From: SAR324 cluster bacterium lautmerah10
GTDB lineage: Bacteria > SAR324 > NAC60-12
Assembly (NCBI GenBank): GCA_001469005.2
Contig: LNZD02000022.1
Coordinates: forward strand, 1-35,384
Length of the DNA: 35,384 nt
Reading direction: 5' to 3'
Position 1 is the stretch's first letter, and each line of letters opens with the position of its first letter. Positions 7,964 through 17,344 of the stretch are shown in pieces. The notes beneath the pieces were generated by a model. The model was given only the letters and a program-made list of their open reading frames with translations. It was not told the origin of the DNA and made no database searches. A program made the translations under genes and the position numbers.

Positions 7964-10900
7964 TCAGATATCAACTCTCCTTCCATCCCTGAAATTTCCT
8001 GTGAAAACTTGTTCACCATTTTTGGCAAAAAGAGAGCCTTCACCATGTTTCTTATTGTTTCTCCAGAGTCCGTCATAATAGAGGGTTCCATCTTCACGGT
8101 ATTGTTTTCCTTTACCATGACGTTTTCCTTCTCGAAATTGACCCGTATAAACCAGCTGTTCTTTCTTGTTGTATATCGCACCCTGTCCGTGTTTGATTTC
8201 TTCTCTCCATTCTCCGGCATAATACAGGCTTCCGTCTTTTCGGTATTCCTTGCCCTGTCCATCACGTTTCCCTTTGACGAACACTCCGGAAAAAGCTTTC
8301 TGTCCATCACTGTTAAATAGAGTTCCCGGCCCGTTCTTCTTTCCTTTTTGCCAGCTTCCTTCGTAATACACTGTTCCGGATTTTCGGAATTCCTTGCCGT
8401 TTCCTTCTCGCTGGTTGCTGACAAATTGCCCCTCATAGGCAACTTTCCCGTCAGGAAAATACAGTTTCCCCGAGCCATCTTTCTTTCCGTTTTTCCACTC
8501 CCCCTGATAGAAAAGTACTTTTTCTCCACGGTATTCCTGTCCCTGTCCATGAGGTTTGCCCTGCTGGAATCCTCCTTCATAAACCAGATTCCCTTTGGGA
8601 CCAAAGGTTTTCCCATTACCGTGCTTTAAGCCCGCCTGCCAATTGCCCTGATAGAATTTCTGACCATCTTTACGGAATTCGGTTCCGCTTCCATGCGGTT
8701 TCCCGGACTCGAAGCCTCCCTGATAAACCAGAGTTCCTTCTTTACTGAGGATTTTTCCTTCTCCGTGGCGTTTGTCTTCCTTCCAAAACCCCTCGTAGAT
8801 GATACTTCCGTCTTTGCGATATTCTTTTCCTTCACCGGATTTGAGGTTTTCGGCAAAGGTGCCCTGATAAAGAATCTCTCCGGAACTGAAATAGAGGGTT
8901 CCCTGACCGTGTCTTTTTTTATTTTCGTAGTCTCCTTCGTAAAGCACTCCGCCGTCTTTACGAAATTCCTTTCCCTGTCCACTCGGTTCACCCTTGATAA
9001 AGAGACCCGCGAAAACGAGTCTCTGCTGGGAATCGTAAAGTTCTCCCTGACCTTCACGGAGGTCTTTTTCCCAGGCTCCCTCATAAAGTTTGAATCCGTC
9101 TTCGTTGTACTCAATCCCCTGACCTTCCCTGAGGTTGGCAAGGAACTCTCCTTCAAAGATCAACTCTCCACGCATCGAAAACAGTTTCCCCTGCCCCTGT
9201 CTTTGGCCTTCCACGAAATTTCCGTCATAAACCTTTGTCCCATCGTCACGAAATTCCTGCCCAGCGCCTTGTGGCTTTCCCTGGTCGAAGTTTCCTTTGA
9301 AGACAATGGCTTCATCAGGTCCGTAGATGCTTCCTATACCATGGCGTTGATCTTTGAGAAATGACCCGCTGAAAAGAATGTCTCCATTTTCGCGGTATTC
9401 TGTTCCATCACCCTCGCGACTTCCTTTGATAAAATTTCCATCGAAAAGTTTGCTGCCATTAGTTCCAAAAACCAATCCACGCCCTGTTCTCTCTCCTTTC
9501 ACAAACTCACCTTCAAATGCCAGGGAACCATCGAAACGATATTCTTTCCCTTTGCCATCAGGCTTTCCTTCTTCAAAAATTCCATCAAAAAGCACTTTCT
9601 CGTCTGCCGAAAAAATCTTCCCTTTGCCATGTCTGGAACTGAATTTAAAATTTCCCTGGTAGACCTTCGAACCATCTTCCCTGAATTCAGTTCCATTACC
9701 ATGTCGTGTATTTTCAGCAAAATCTCCATCATAAATGAGGATGTTGCCCGGAAGGAAATAGCGTCCTTTGCCATGTCGTTGACCCTTGAGAAAATCTCCC
9801 TGGTACATAAGGGACCCATCTTCGCGGAATTCACTCCCTTTTCCTTCGATCAGACCCTTTGCAAACAGTCCTTCAAAACGCTTCACTCCTTCTTGAGAAA
9901 GCAGTTTCCCATTCCCATCCCTTCTTCCATTTGACCAGTTTCCTTCATAAATCAGAGTTCCATCAGGACGGTACTCTTTTCCGATTCCATGTTGGGCACC
10001 TTCGAAAAATTCACCATCATATTGCACCGTTCCATCAGGGAAATAGATTTTTCCTGAATCATGTCGTGTTCCCTGAAGAAAGGAACCTTCAAAGAGCAGA
10101 GATCCGTCTTTTCGAAATTCCTTACCCGAACCTTCAGGAAGATCTTCGACAAAGCTCCCCTGAAAAATGAGAACTCCATTTTCGTCGAAGAGATCCCCAG
10201 GGCCGGATTTTTGATTGGTATTCCAGTTTCCATCAAAGGCAATCTTCCCGTTCTCGTGGAATGCCTTCCCGGAACCATGACGCCGATTGGCTTTAAATTG
10301 CCCCTCATAAATCAAAACTCCGTTCATTCCATAAAGTTTCCCACTGCCCTCACGCAGTCCCTTTACGAATCCACCTGAATAAACAGGTGTTCCATTTTCA
10401 CGGAACTCCTGGCCTTGACCATCGGGTTGACCAGCTTTGAAATTTCCTTCAAAAATAATGTCACCGGCATTGGAATAGATCTTTCCCTGGCCATCTTTCA
10501 GATTTTGTTTCCAACTTCCCTGATAATAAAGTGTTCCGTCATCCCGATACTCGCTTCCTGTTCCACTTTGATATCCTTCGTAAAAGTCCCCATCAAATTT
10601 GATGAGTCCGGAAGCAGAATATGCTTTTCCTTTGCCGTGCCTCAGGTTCCTGTCCCATTCTCCTTCGTAGGCGATGCTTCCGTCACTGCGCCGTAATTCA
10701 CCTAATCCTTGTCGAAGACCTTGTTTCATGGTTCCAGTGTAAACCCGTCCATCAGGATAGGTAAACATTCCGTTGCCATGAGGCTTACCATCCAACCAAT
10801 CTCCATCGTAGCTCGAACTGTCACGTTTGTTGACCCGCCCTTTTCCAAACCTTTGACCATCCTTCCATTCACCATCATAACTGACGAATCCGTCGGCTTC

Positions 10901-12763
10901 TTTGAAGGTTCCTTGGCCATGTTTTTTTCCACGGATGAATCCTCCCTCGTATTCAGTCCCATCCGGAAAAAGGTAGGTACCCTTTCCATCCGGGTAATCA
11001 TCAACCCAATTTCCAGAGTAGATCGAACCATCTTCAAGCCATGCGGTCCCATTTCCGGAACGGGTTCCGTCTTCCCATAAACCCTGGTAGACCGATTGAC
11101 CAGTCTGGTTATAAAGGGTCCCCTGCCCCTGAAAGACAAAGCTTCCATCGTCCATTTTTTTCAACCCACCTTCATATTGGAGAAGGCCATTATCTGGAAA
11201 ATAAAATTGAACCGGACCATGTGGTTTTCCAAAAACCCAATTCCCGGAAATGTATTTTGAACCGTTCCCGCGAAATAAGGTTCCTTCCCCGTGATAAAGT
11301 CCATCACGGAATAGTCCCTCATAGAGCAAAACACCATTCTCGTTGAATTGTTTGCCCGTTCCGGAAAACTGGCCGTTTTTGAAATCACCCTGATAAACCG
11401 CCAATTGTTTGTCACTGAAGAGGGTCCCTGAACCATCGTAATTCCAGTTTCCAGTTTTCAAAGTTCCTTCATAAATCACTTTTCCTGAAGGATCATAGAC
11501 AACCATCAAACCCTCTGGTTGACCCTTGGACCAGGACCCCGTTAGCCTGAGGCTTCCATCTTGGTGGTGAAGGTTTCCTTCTCCGGAAAACAGACCGGCT
11601 TTGAAATTTCCCTGATAACGCAATTTCCCCGAGTCCCAGAAAAGTCGACCGGGACCTTCACGTTTCCCATCTACGAAATCTCCCGCATAAACAACTTTAC
11701 CTTCTTTGTTGTAAAAAACTCCTTGTCCATGAAATTGACCCTTCTTGGTCTTGCCGACGTACTTCTTTTTCCCATTTTCATAATAAAACAAATCCTGCTG
11801 GCTGCTCATCAGAGATCGGATGAATTCGACCTGTTCTGAAAAGCGAGACTGCTCTTCGTATTTGCCAAGGTAGTTCTGGTATTCCTCCATGGAACCAACT
11901 TTGGTTGCCGATTTAAAATCCAGATCGTGCAGTTCGACTTCTATGTTTGAAACATATTTTTTTGCATCCGAATTCTTCTTGTATTTTTTGACAAAACGTT
12001 CGTATGCCTTTCGAGTTGAATCAGATTCTGCCTTTTCATAGTCCAAGCGAATGATTTCCCGATTTGCAAAAGAAACCATTTCTGCGGCTTCACGATCATT
12101 GCGATGTTTGAGAACAAAATTCTGATATGAAGACCTCGTACCGCTTTTTCGGGCACTTGCAAATTGAAGTTCCCGTACTCTTTTACGGACCCACTTGAGA
12201 TCATCTTTCGCATTTTCATCATTGAGATAATTTGAAAGAAAAGTGGAATAGGTGATCAGGGAATCCTGTTTTTTTGCCTGATTGATGTCATGGAATCGGA
12301 GCCAGTTTTTGACAGTCACAAGGTTTTCAGGAACGGGTGGATTTTCTGTAAACCTTGCAACGTATTTTCGAAAATCTTTTGGATCCTTATTGATCCTGCA
12401 TTGTTCGAAAATCAACGTTTCGCTCAATTGATTTGCTTGAAGAAGTTGCTGCTCGGCAAGAGGGTCTTTGTTGTAGAGATCCACAAACAAATCGTAACCT
12501 TCCAAAGTGTTCTTCTTTTTGGCTTCGGTGAATTTGATAAGGATGATCGCTTTGCGTGCTTCCTTGATCTGTTCACTAGCAGCAGACTGATCCTGGTATT
12601 TTTCAATGAATGCTAGATAAGCCTGTTCTGTATTCTGCTCTTTTGCTTTTTCTAGGTCAGGACCAACTCCGGCGCATCCCTGAATCACTAAAAAAAGCAA
12701 TCCCAGGATGAAGGATGAATAACGTGAGACTCCCATTTCTTTTTTTGAAATCACTTCTTTCAT
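7964..12763 (-). CDS. Giant lipoprotein with N-terminal helical repeats and about 53 MORN repeats
   Basis: This encodes 1599 residues. Residues 11-30 form a lipoprotein signal ending in the lipobox VIQGC (Cys30), so the mature protein should be membrane-anchored, probably to the outer membrane. A second ATG at 12736 also precedes the signal. Residues about 35-318 hold seven helical repeats of roughly 40 residues that begin like AKEQNTEQAYLAFIEKYQ. From residue 335 to the end is an uninterrupted MORN array; I count about 53 units of 23 residues on the pattern Y-x-G-x-F/W-x-x-G-x-x-x-G-x-G. From about unit 17 two unit types alternate, every second one leading into E(F/Y)R-x-D/E-G. MORN arrays form long beta-hairpin rods that scaffold or bind membranes. 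It is the last gene in line with tolB and cpoB (75 bp gap), suggesting an envelope role. The function is unknown. Confidence 0.9.
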   Translation of the reverse strand: MKEVISKKEMGVSRYSSFILGLLFLVIQGCAGVGPDLEKAKEQNTEQAYLAFIEKYQDQSAASEQIKEARKAIILIKFTEAKKKNTLEGYDLFVDLYNKDPLAEQQLLQANQLSETLIFEQCRINKDPKDFRKYVARFTENPPVPENLVTVKNWLRFHDINQAKKQDSLITYSTFLSNYLNDENAKDDLKWVRKRVRELQFASARKSGTRSSYQNFVLKHRNDREAAEMVSFANREIIRLDYEKAESDSTRKAYERFVKKYKKNSDAKKYVSNIEVELHDLDFKSATKVGSMEEYQNYLGKYEEQSRFSEQVEFIRSLMSSQQDLFYYENGKKKYVGKTKKGQFHGQGVFYNKEGKVVYAGDFVDGKREGPGRLFWDSGKLRYQGNFKAGLFSGEGNLHHQDGSLRLTGSWSKGQPEGLMVVYDPSGKVIYEGTLKTGNWNYDGSGTLFSDKQLAVYQGDFKNGQFSGTGKQFNENGVLLYEGLFRDGLYHGEGTLFRGNGSKYISGNWVFGKPHGPVQFYFPDNGLLQYEGGLKKMDDGSFVFQGQGTLYNQTGQSVYQGLWEDGTRSGNGTAWLEDGSIYSGNWVDDYPDGKGTYLFPDGTEYEGGFIRGKKHGQGTFKEADGFVSYDGEWKDGQRFGKGRVNKRDSSSYDGDWLDGKPHGNGMFTYPDGRVYTGTMKQGLRQGLGELRRSDGSIAYEGEWDRNLRHGKGKAYSASGLIKFDGDFYEGYQSGTGSEYRDDGTLYYQGSWKQNLKDGQGKIYSNAGDIIFEGNFKAGQPDGQGQEFRENGTPVYSGGFVKGLREGSGKLYGMNGVLIYEGQFKANRRHGSGKAFHENGKIAFDGNWNTNQKSGPGDLFDENGVLIFQGSFVEDLPEGSGKEFRKDGSLLFEGSFLQGTRHDSGKIYFPDGTVQYDGEFFEGAQHGIGKEYRPDGTLIYEGNWSNGRRDGNGKLLSQEGVKRFEGLFAKGLIEGKGSEFREDGSLMYQGDFLKGQRHGKGRYFLPGNILIYDGDFAENTRHGNGTEFREDGSKVYQGNFKFSSRHGKGKIFSADEKVLFDGIFEEGKPDGKGKEYRFDGSLAFEGEFVKGERTGRGLVFGTNGSKLFDGNFIKGSREGDGTEYRENGDILFSGSFLKDQRHGIGSIYGPDEAIVFKGNFDQGKPQGAGQEFRDDGTKVYDGNFVEGQRQGQGKLFSMRGELIFEGEFLANLREGQGIEYNEDGFKLYEGAWEKDLREGQGELYDSQQRLVFAGLFIKGEPSGQGKEFRKDGGVLYEGDYENKKRHGQGTLYFSSGEILYQGTFAENLKSGEGKEYRKDGSIIYEGFWKEDKRHGEGKILSKEGTLVYQGGFESGKPHGSGTEFRKDGQKFYQGNWQAGLKHGNGKTFGPKGNLVYEGGFQQGKPHGQGQEYRGEKVLFYQGEWKNGKKDGSGKLYFPDGKVAYEGQFVSNQREGNGKEFRKSGTVYYEGSWQKGKKNGPGTLFNSDGQKAFSGVFVKGKRDGQGKEYRKDGSLYYAGEWREEIKHGQGAIYNKKEQLVYTGQFREGKRHGKGKQYREDGTLYYDGLWRNNKKHGEGSLFAKNGEQVFTGNFRDGRRVDI
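7967..11761 (-). repeat. Tandem MORN-coding array, unit about 69 bp, super-unit about 138 bp
   Basis: The last 1265 codons of the giant lipoprotein gene are one tandem series of degenerate 69-bp units coding for MORN motifs. Adjacent units alternate in type, so the true period over most of the array is about 138 bp. Typical members read YEGSFLQGTRHDSGKIY and YQGDFLKGQRHGKGRYF. The units have diverged at the DNA level, which argues against very recent expansion. Confidence 0.9.
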
Positions 12764-12838
12764 TACAAAAGTTTCAAACCATCAAAATTTACAATATTTC
12801 TAATACGAAACCGGCAACAGAAGAGATGAAGAACGAGG

Positions 12839-13531
12839 TCAGTTGGACAGGGATGCCAGTTTTTCCCTGGCTTTTTCTCCATATTCCCCTTTGCTTTCAG
12901 AGAGGGATTCCAGAAGAGCCATTTGCTGATCGCTTTGATCGAGTTGCCCTAAAAGTTCACTGGCTTCAAAAATGGCTTTGTTAAGAAAATCGCTTTCGGG
13001 GTAATCAGAAATCATGAGTCCGTAAAATCCGAGACTCTCTTCCAGTGCACCTCGTCTTTTGTGCGATTCCGCTAACATCAAGATCAGTTGATCCGCAGGC
13101 AGGTTGCTCCCCTCATTGAGCATTTCGAGAAGTTGTTCTTCGAGACTCGACGAATCTCCGAATTCCGCAAGCATCAACGAACTGACCAGCAGACTCAATT
13201 CGTCAAATTGTGCGGTACTGCTTGAAGCACTTAATTCATTGAGGGACTGCTTTGAAACTGCTTGCTCTGTTTCTAAAGAAAAAACTTTTTCCTGAAGTTC
13301 CTTATTCTCCCGGCTCAATCTTTCAATTTCCGATTGTGCCTGCTCCAATAACTGTCTCTGCTCAGAAAACTGATCCTGCAATTCGCCCTGGTACTCCTCC
13401 ATTTCAAGCTGCATTTTGATGAGAGCTTTCTGGAGTTGTTTCACCTGGTCGGCGGATTGACCGAATAAAGAGAAGGGATAAATCAACCCGAGAAACAGAC
13501 TGCAGTAAATAAACTTTTTGGTTCCAAACAC
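12839..13531 (-). CDS. cpoB: CpoB/YbgF-like periplasmic protein: coiled coil plus TPR
   Basis: This encodes 230 residues from a GTG start at 13531, supported by a strong AAGGAG seven bases before it. Residues 1-25 are a Sec signal ending at SLFGQS. Residues about 30-100 are a heptad-like coiled coil rich in Gln, Glu and Leu, comparable to the trimerising helix of CpoB. A TPR-like helical tail follows, including ESHKRRGALEESLGFYGLMI and the characteristic SDYPESDF. CpoB sits next to Pal in the classical tol operon and coordinates peptidoglycan synthesis with outer-membrane constriction. The position just after tolB (18 bp) supports the call. Only a short TPR region is present, so orthology is likely but not certain. 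Confidence 0.72.
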   Translation of the reverse strand: MFGTKKFIYCSLFLGLIYPFSLFGQSADQVKQLQKALIKMQLEMEEYQGELQDQFSEQRQLLEQAQSEIERLSRENKELQEKVFSLETEQAVSKQSLNELSASSSTAQFDELSLLVSSLMLAEFGDSSSLEEQLLEMLNEGSNLPADQLILMLAESHKRRGALEESLGFYGLMISDYPESDFLNKAIFEASELLGQLDQSDQQMALLESLSESKGEYGEKAREKLASLSN

Positions 13532-13538
13532 TGGAAAA

Positions 13539-13544
13539 CTCCTT
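13539..13544 (-). promoter_or_regulatory. Ribosome binding site that decides the GTG start of the cpoB-like gene
   Basis: AAGGAG on the minus strand lies seven bases upstream of the GTG at 13531. It supports this non-ATG start, which also places the signal peptide at the N-terminus. Confidence 0.75.
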
Positions 13545-13549
13545 AGCGA

Positions 13550-14821
13550 TTAGCGTAGAGAAGGACCCCAGGAAGGCATGGTTTCCTGAAGCCCCGCTTT
13601 GGAATTAGTGAGACGAACCGCCTGTCCGCCGGAAGATAGGGAATAATAGATTTTCCAATCTCCTCCTTTTTTACCTGAAAAGGCGATCATTGAACCATCA
13701 GGAGACCAGGTTGGACTTTCCGCATTCATATTCTTGGGAGTTACCCTGTTTTCTTCCTTGGATTTCGGATCAATCCTGTAAATCGAGGAAACACCACTCC
13801 TTCTACTTGCATAAGCAATGAATTTCCCATCAGGAGACCAGGAAGGAGAAACGTTATAGTTTCCGTTTTCTGTGATACGCGTCAGTTTTTTGCGCTGCAT
13901 ATCACGGACATAGACCTGAGGAGAACCTGTTCGGTCAGAAATTAAAGCCAGGTATCTGCCATCCGGAGAAAGAGCAGGTTCCGTTTCGATGGCTGAATTT
14001 TTTGTGATTCTGTCGGATTCACGTAATTTCGGAGTCGGCAGTCCATAGATTTTTTCACCATCAAGGTAGTATTCATAAATGTCAGTATTGCTGCGGTTGA
14101 CATATTTTGAAATAAAAACCCTTCCGGTGGAACCCCATTCAGCCGCACTGCCTGTCCCTTCATCGAAGAAAACCTCCACACTCTTAACCCTCAGAGGACG
14201 AAATCCCTGCATGAAAACTCGTGTTCCTCGGGCTGTGATGGCCGTGTAAAGAATGTTTTTCCCGGTTGGATCCCAACTCGCTCCATAATTGGAAAAAAGG
14301 TTGAAGGTCAACTGCTTTTGCCCGTCATCCCCATGGTATTTGAGGTAGAGGGTTTTAACCTGGGTTTCGGACGCATTATTGGTCGAATAAATAATCGGAC
14401 TTCCTAAAGATCCCTTGATGCCAAACAACTGTTTCAGCATCAGATTGCTGACTTGAGCGCTTTTCCTGGAAATATATCTTTCATCCTGTTTTTTGAATTT
14501 CACTCCAAATACCAGAGGCTCAAACCCGCTTTCTGCAGAACTTTTCAGAGTCGAAACTATTGAACCGGATTCAATGGTCTTTTCGATTTCTAGAAGGTAT
14601 TCCGCATCAGCTGCCGAAGCGTTCTCAAAGAGCAAAGAATGCTTCAATTGCCTTTCCATGGTTTGAATCAGAAGTGTATTCAATGCAGATTCATTTTTTG
14701 CCGAAATATTCAGTTTGATCTTGGCAATATCCGGACGGGACACATCATAAAATTCCAATGCGTAAAGCATCGAAGCAGTCAATATGCTAAAGGCTATACT
14801 TAAAATCAGCTTCATCTTCAT
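13550..14821 (-). CDS. tolB: Tol-Pal system beta-propeller protein TolB
   Basis: This encodes 423 residues. A Sec signal (about 1-21, ending MLYALEF) is followed by the TolB N-terminal domain (about 22-155) and then a six-bladed WD40-like (PD40) propeller. Several blades show the hallmark pattern, for example ALSPDGRYLALISDRTGSPQ, SWSPDGKFIAYASRRSG and TWSPDGSMIAFSGKKGG. TolB is a periplasmic protein that binds Pal and cycles between Pal and the TolQRA motor during outer-membrane constriction. It lies between tolA (28 bp) and cpoB (18 bp). Length and order fit the family well. Confidence 0.95.
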   Translation of the reverse strand: MKMKLILSIAFSILTASMLYALEFYDVSRPDIAKIKLNISAKNESALNTLLIQTMERQLKHSLLFENASAADAEYLLEIEKTIESGSIVSTLKSSAESGFEPLVFGVKFKKQDERYISRKSAQVSNLMLKQLFGIKGSLGSPIIYSTNNASETQVKTLYLKYHGDDGQKQLTFNLFSNYGASWDPTGKNILYTAITARGTRVFMQGFRPLRVKSVEVFFDEGTGSAAEWGSTGRVFISKYVNRSNTDIYEYYLDGEKIYGLPTPKLRESDRITKNSAIETEPALSPDGRYLALISDRTGSPQVYVRDMQRKKLTRITENGNYNVSPSWSPDGKFIAYASRRSGVSSIYRIDPKSKEENRVTPKNMNAESPTWSPDGSMIAFSGKKGGDWKIYYSLSSGGQAVRLTNSKAGLQETMPSWGPSLR

Positions 14822-14849
14822 TATCTTTCTCTATTAAGGGTTATTTCAG

Positions 14850-16907
14850 TCATCTAGGTTTAAAATTAATTCCTATTTCAGTTAAGGCACCTTCAAACTC
14901 TTCCGGAAGAGGCAGTAGTTTATCCAACTCATTCAGCAGATCCCTCACCGATTGGTCAAAAATCTTGTTTCCTGAGATGTCAACAAAGGCATACTGCAGG
15001 ATGGTTCCTTTTCGGTCCAAAACTAGTTTGACACGGACTTCCAGTTTTGCAGAAATTTCCAGCGGTATTTTCCATTTCTGTCTCAGGATTGGGTCGACTT
15101 TCATCAGATATTCCCGATACTGAAACAAACTCATCGGTTTGATCTTATCGCGGATTTTGGATTTACCAGCAGCAAACAATGCAGCATTTTTGCTGACCAC
15201 TTCCACCGCATTGTTGGTCTTCTCTTTGGAAAGTTTCCCGCGTTTACGAATCTTCTTGAGGTCAATCTTTCCAAATTTAAGTTTGCCGAGGACATCCTTC
15301 AGATTTACATTCCCTGAAATTCCGCCTTCCGGAAGGGTTTTTTCAAGTTCCTTCAGATCTTCAAGTGATAGGTTTTGCAGATCTTCCAAATCCAGATTGG
15401 CAATGACGATTTCGTTCCCGCCTCCAGTGCCCTCAACATTCGACCTCTCAGACTCTTGTGCTGAGGATTCGCTTGTCTTTCTTGCTCCAGCTTGAACAGG
15501 CTTCACTTTCGGTTTTGAGGCTTGTACCAATGTTGGCTTAGGAGCTGGAGAACTTTCCTTTGCATCTTCTGAAACTGAAACCTCACTGTTCAAGGTCTTA
15601 CGTTCTAGCTTTACCAGCTCAGAAGCAGTTTGAATTTTCGTCGGTTCATCAGCAGGTTGAGTAGATTTCAACGCCGACATTGAAACATTTTCCTCAGTTT
15701 GCGTTTGAAGAGAGCGATTGGTTTCAAATCTGGTCTCAGGTGATTCCACAACAGCAACGATCGTCTGTTCTTCAACTGGATCATTGACCGAATCTTCTTC
15801 GCGTTCCGGTTTAGCCCGGTCCAGGACACTGCTTTCTTTTTCAGAGTATTGTACCTGTTGTTTTAAACGCGTCGTGCTTTCCCTCAGAGATTGCGTGGTA
15901 TCAGGCTCAAGGGTCGATTCAGCTGGATTGAGGGAATCCAGAGAATTTGTGGAAACTTTAACGGTTTCCAATTCCGGTGCGTCAAATAAAGACCGGTTGT
16001 CGAGTTCTTTCAACGCCGATTCGGTGAGATTGGATAAGGAGGCTTCCGAATTTGAAAACTCTTCCAGAGTGGAGCTAACACCTGTCTCGAGTTGATTCGA
16101 GGTACTGTCTAATTCGGCCAACTCCATTGTATCAACGTCTTCATCCAATAGATTTTCAAGTGGTTTGGAAAGCAACTCTTGTTGACCCTCAAGCTCCTCA
16201 ATTATCTGAGGCGGTTCCTCTTCACCAATCAAAGTCTCAGGCTCGGTGCCTATCTCTTCTGATTCAGAAAGGACTTCAATTTCTTCAACCTCTTCAGCAA
16301 GCACCGATTTCAGCAAACGTTTTTTTCGTTCCTCTTCAGTTTTTTGCTGTAACTCTTCACTGGCTTCGGGTTTGATGACTTCCGTTATTTCCTGAACCGG
16401 TTCAGGCTCTTGAGGGGCTTCCACCACCTTTTCAGGTTCTGGAACAGGTTCCGGCTCAGGAGGAGTATCCTTTTCTACCGATAACTCTGGTGCGGGTTGT
16501 TCCTCAACGGCATCCTGGACAACTTCCGATATAGATTCGGTTTCAACCGACTCTATGGAAGCCGTTTGTTCTTCCTGAACTTCCTCCCCATCACTTTGCC
16601 GATCCTCTGAGACTTCTTCACCACCTGCAGGGATTGAGTCTCCCTCACTTGCTTCGGATGTTTTTCCCTCAAGTGCCGCAATGAGAGCACGAACTTCATC
16701 TGCCGATAGAGCATTAATTTCTATCGATTGCTGCTCGAGCATTTCAAACTCATTGGATTCTTCATCTTCCTTCGGTTGTTCAAAAAAAAGAACATTCATT
16801 CCGAATAAGGTCCCCACCGTCAAAAGGTGGACCGAACCCGAAATGATCAACCCGAGCCTTAAAAAATAGGTAAAATAGTTTTTCCGGAAGTGTTTATTCT
16901 TTTGCAA
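14850..16907 (-). CDS. tolA: TolA-like (TonB/TolA family) periplasm-spanning protein with a long acidic spacer
   Basis: This encodes 685 residues from a TTG at 16907, preceded by GAGGATC and two bases after the tolR stop. One N-terminal transmembrane helix (about 17-40, LIISGSVHLLTVGTLFGMNV) keeps the Ser-x3-His motif through which TolA and TonB engage TolQR or ExbBD. Residues about 45-520 are low-complexity and strongly Glu/Ser/Pro-rich. The C-terminal domain (about 590-685) has the TonB/TolA pattern, with YLMKVDPILRQKWKIPLEI, LEVRVKLVLDRKGTI and FDQSVRDLLNELDKLLPLPEE. Its placement between tolR and tolB supports TolA over TonB. The acidic spacer differs from the Lys/Ala-rich helix of E. coli TolA, and the protein is much longer than the roughly 420-residue enterobacterial form. 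Confidence 0.85.
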   Translation of the reverse strand: MQKNKHFRKNYFTYFLRLGLIISGSVHLLTVGTLFGMNVLFFEQPKEDEESNEFEMLEQQSIEINALSADEVRALIAALEGKTSEASEGDSIPAGGEEVSEDRQSDGEEVQEEQTASIESVETESISEVVQDAVEEQPAPELSVEKDTPPEPEPVPEPEKVVEAPQEPEPVQEITEVIKPEASEELQQKTEEERKKRLLKSVLAEEVEEIEVLSESEEIGTEPETLIGEEEPPQIIEELEGQQELLSKPLENLLDEDVDTMELAELDSTSNQLETGVSSTLEEFSNSEASLSNLTESALKELDNRSLFDAPELETVKVSTNSLDSLNPAESTLEPDTTQSLRESTTRLKQQVQYSEKESSVLDRAKPEREEDSVNDPVEEQTIVAVVESPETRFETNRSLQTQTEENVSMSALKSTQPADEPTKIQTASELVKLERKTLNSEVSVSEDAKESSPAPKPTLVQASKPKVKPVQAGARKTSESSAQESERSNVEGTGGGNEIVIANLDLEDLQNLSLEDLKELEKTLPEGGISGNVNLKDVLGKLKFGKIDLKKIRKRGKLSKEKTNNAVEVVSKNAALFAAGKSKIRDKIKPMSLFQYREYLMKVDPILRQKWKIPLEISAKLEVRVKLVLDRKGTILQYAFVDISGNKIFDQSVRDLLNELDKLLPLPEEFEGALTEIGINFKPR

Positions 16908-16909
16908 AC

Positions 16910-17338
16910 TTATTGATCCTCAAAAACCAGACCTATTTTTTCATGTCCCTGATTTTGTAAAAAAACCATGACCTGAACCAAACGGTCATAGGCCACGTTC
17001 TTGTCCGCTTGAATGAATACTTTTTCCGGTTCCATCCCTGCAACAAGCGTCGAGAACTGATTCATGAAATCCGATTGGGAGTAGTTTTTTTCCTCAAAGA
17101 CGATTTGATCATCAACAGAAATTCCAACCACCAGGAATTCCTTTTCTTCATCCACCTCCATTTTTTCCGCACGGGCTCCGTCAGCGCTGGGAAGGTCGAT
17201 GCCAATGGTCCTGGTCATCGCAGGAGCCGTGACCATGAAAATGATCAGCAGCACCAGCAGTGTATCCACCAATGGGGTGATATTGATTTCTGAAACGAGC
17301 TTTTTCCCTTTGCCTCCTGACGAATCACCCCCACCCAT
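16910..17338 (-). CDS. tolR: TolR/ExbD-type motor subunit
   Basis: This encodes 142 residues with one N-terminal transmembrane helix (about 24-45) and a periplasmic ExbD/TolR domain. The conserved segment VSEINITPLVDTLLVLLIIF contains the proton-pathway Asp (Asp25). With TolQ it forms the inner-membrane, proton-driven motor that energises TolA. An AGGAGG six bases upstream fixes the ATG at 17338. A gap of 143 bp separates it from tolQ, larger than elsewhere in this operon; I see no gene in the gap. The nearby tolA and tolB decide TolR over ExbD. Confidence 0.93.
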   Translation of the reverse strand: MGGGDSSGGKGKKLVSEINITPLVDTLLVLLIIFMVTAPAMTRTIGIDLPSADGARAEKMEVDEEKEFLVVGISVDDQIVFEEKNYSQSDFMNQFSTLVAGMEPEKVFIQADKNVAYDRLVQVMVFLQNQGHEKIGLVFEDQ

Positions 17339-17344
17339 GAATAT

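Noticed and set aside
7954-8616. 220-codon minus-strand frame, and several 90-220 codon frames on either strand, inside the MORN gene
   Set aside because: They follow the 69-bp repeat of the MORN array in the wrong frame, with low-complexity Lys/Arg/Asn/Met-rich or Ser/Phe-rich products and no domain pattern.
7967-11761. CRISPR-like regular repetition
   Set aside because: The period is 69 bp throughout with no constant repeat alternating with unique spacers, and the sequence codes for a continuous MORN protein.
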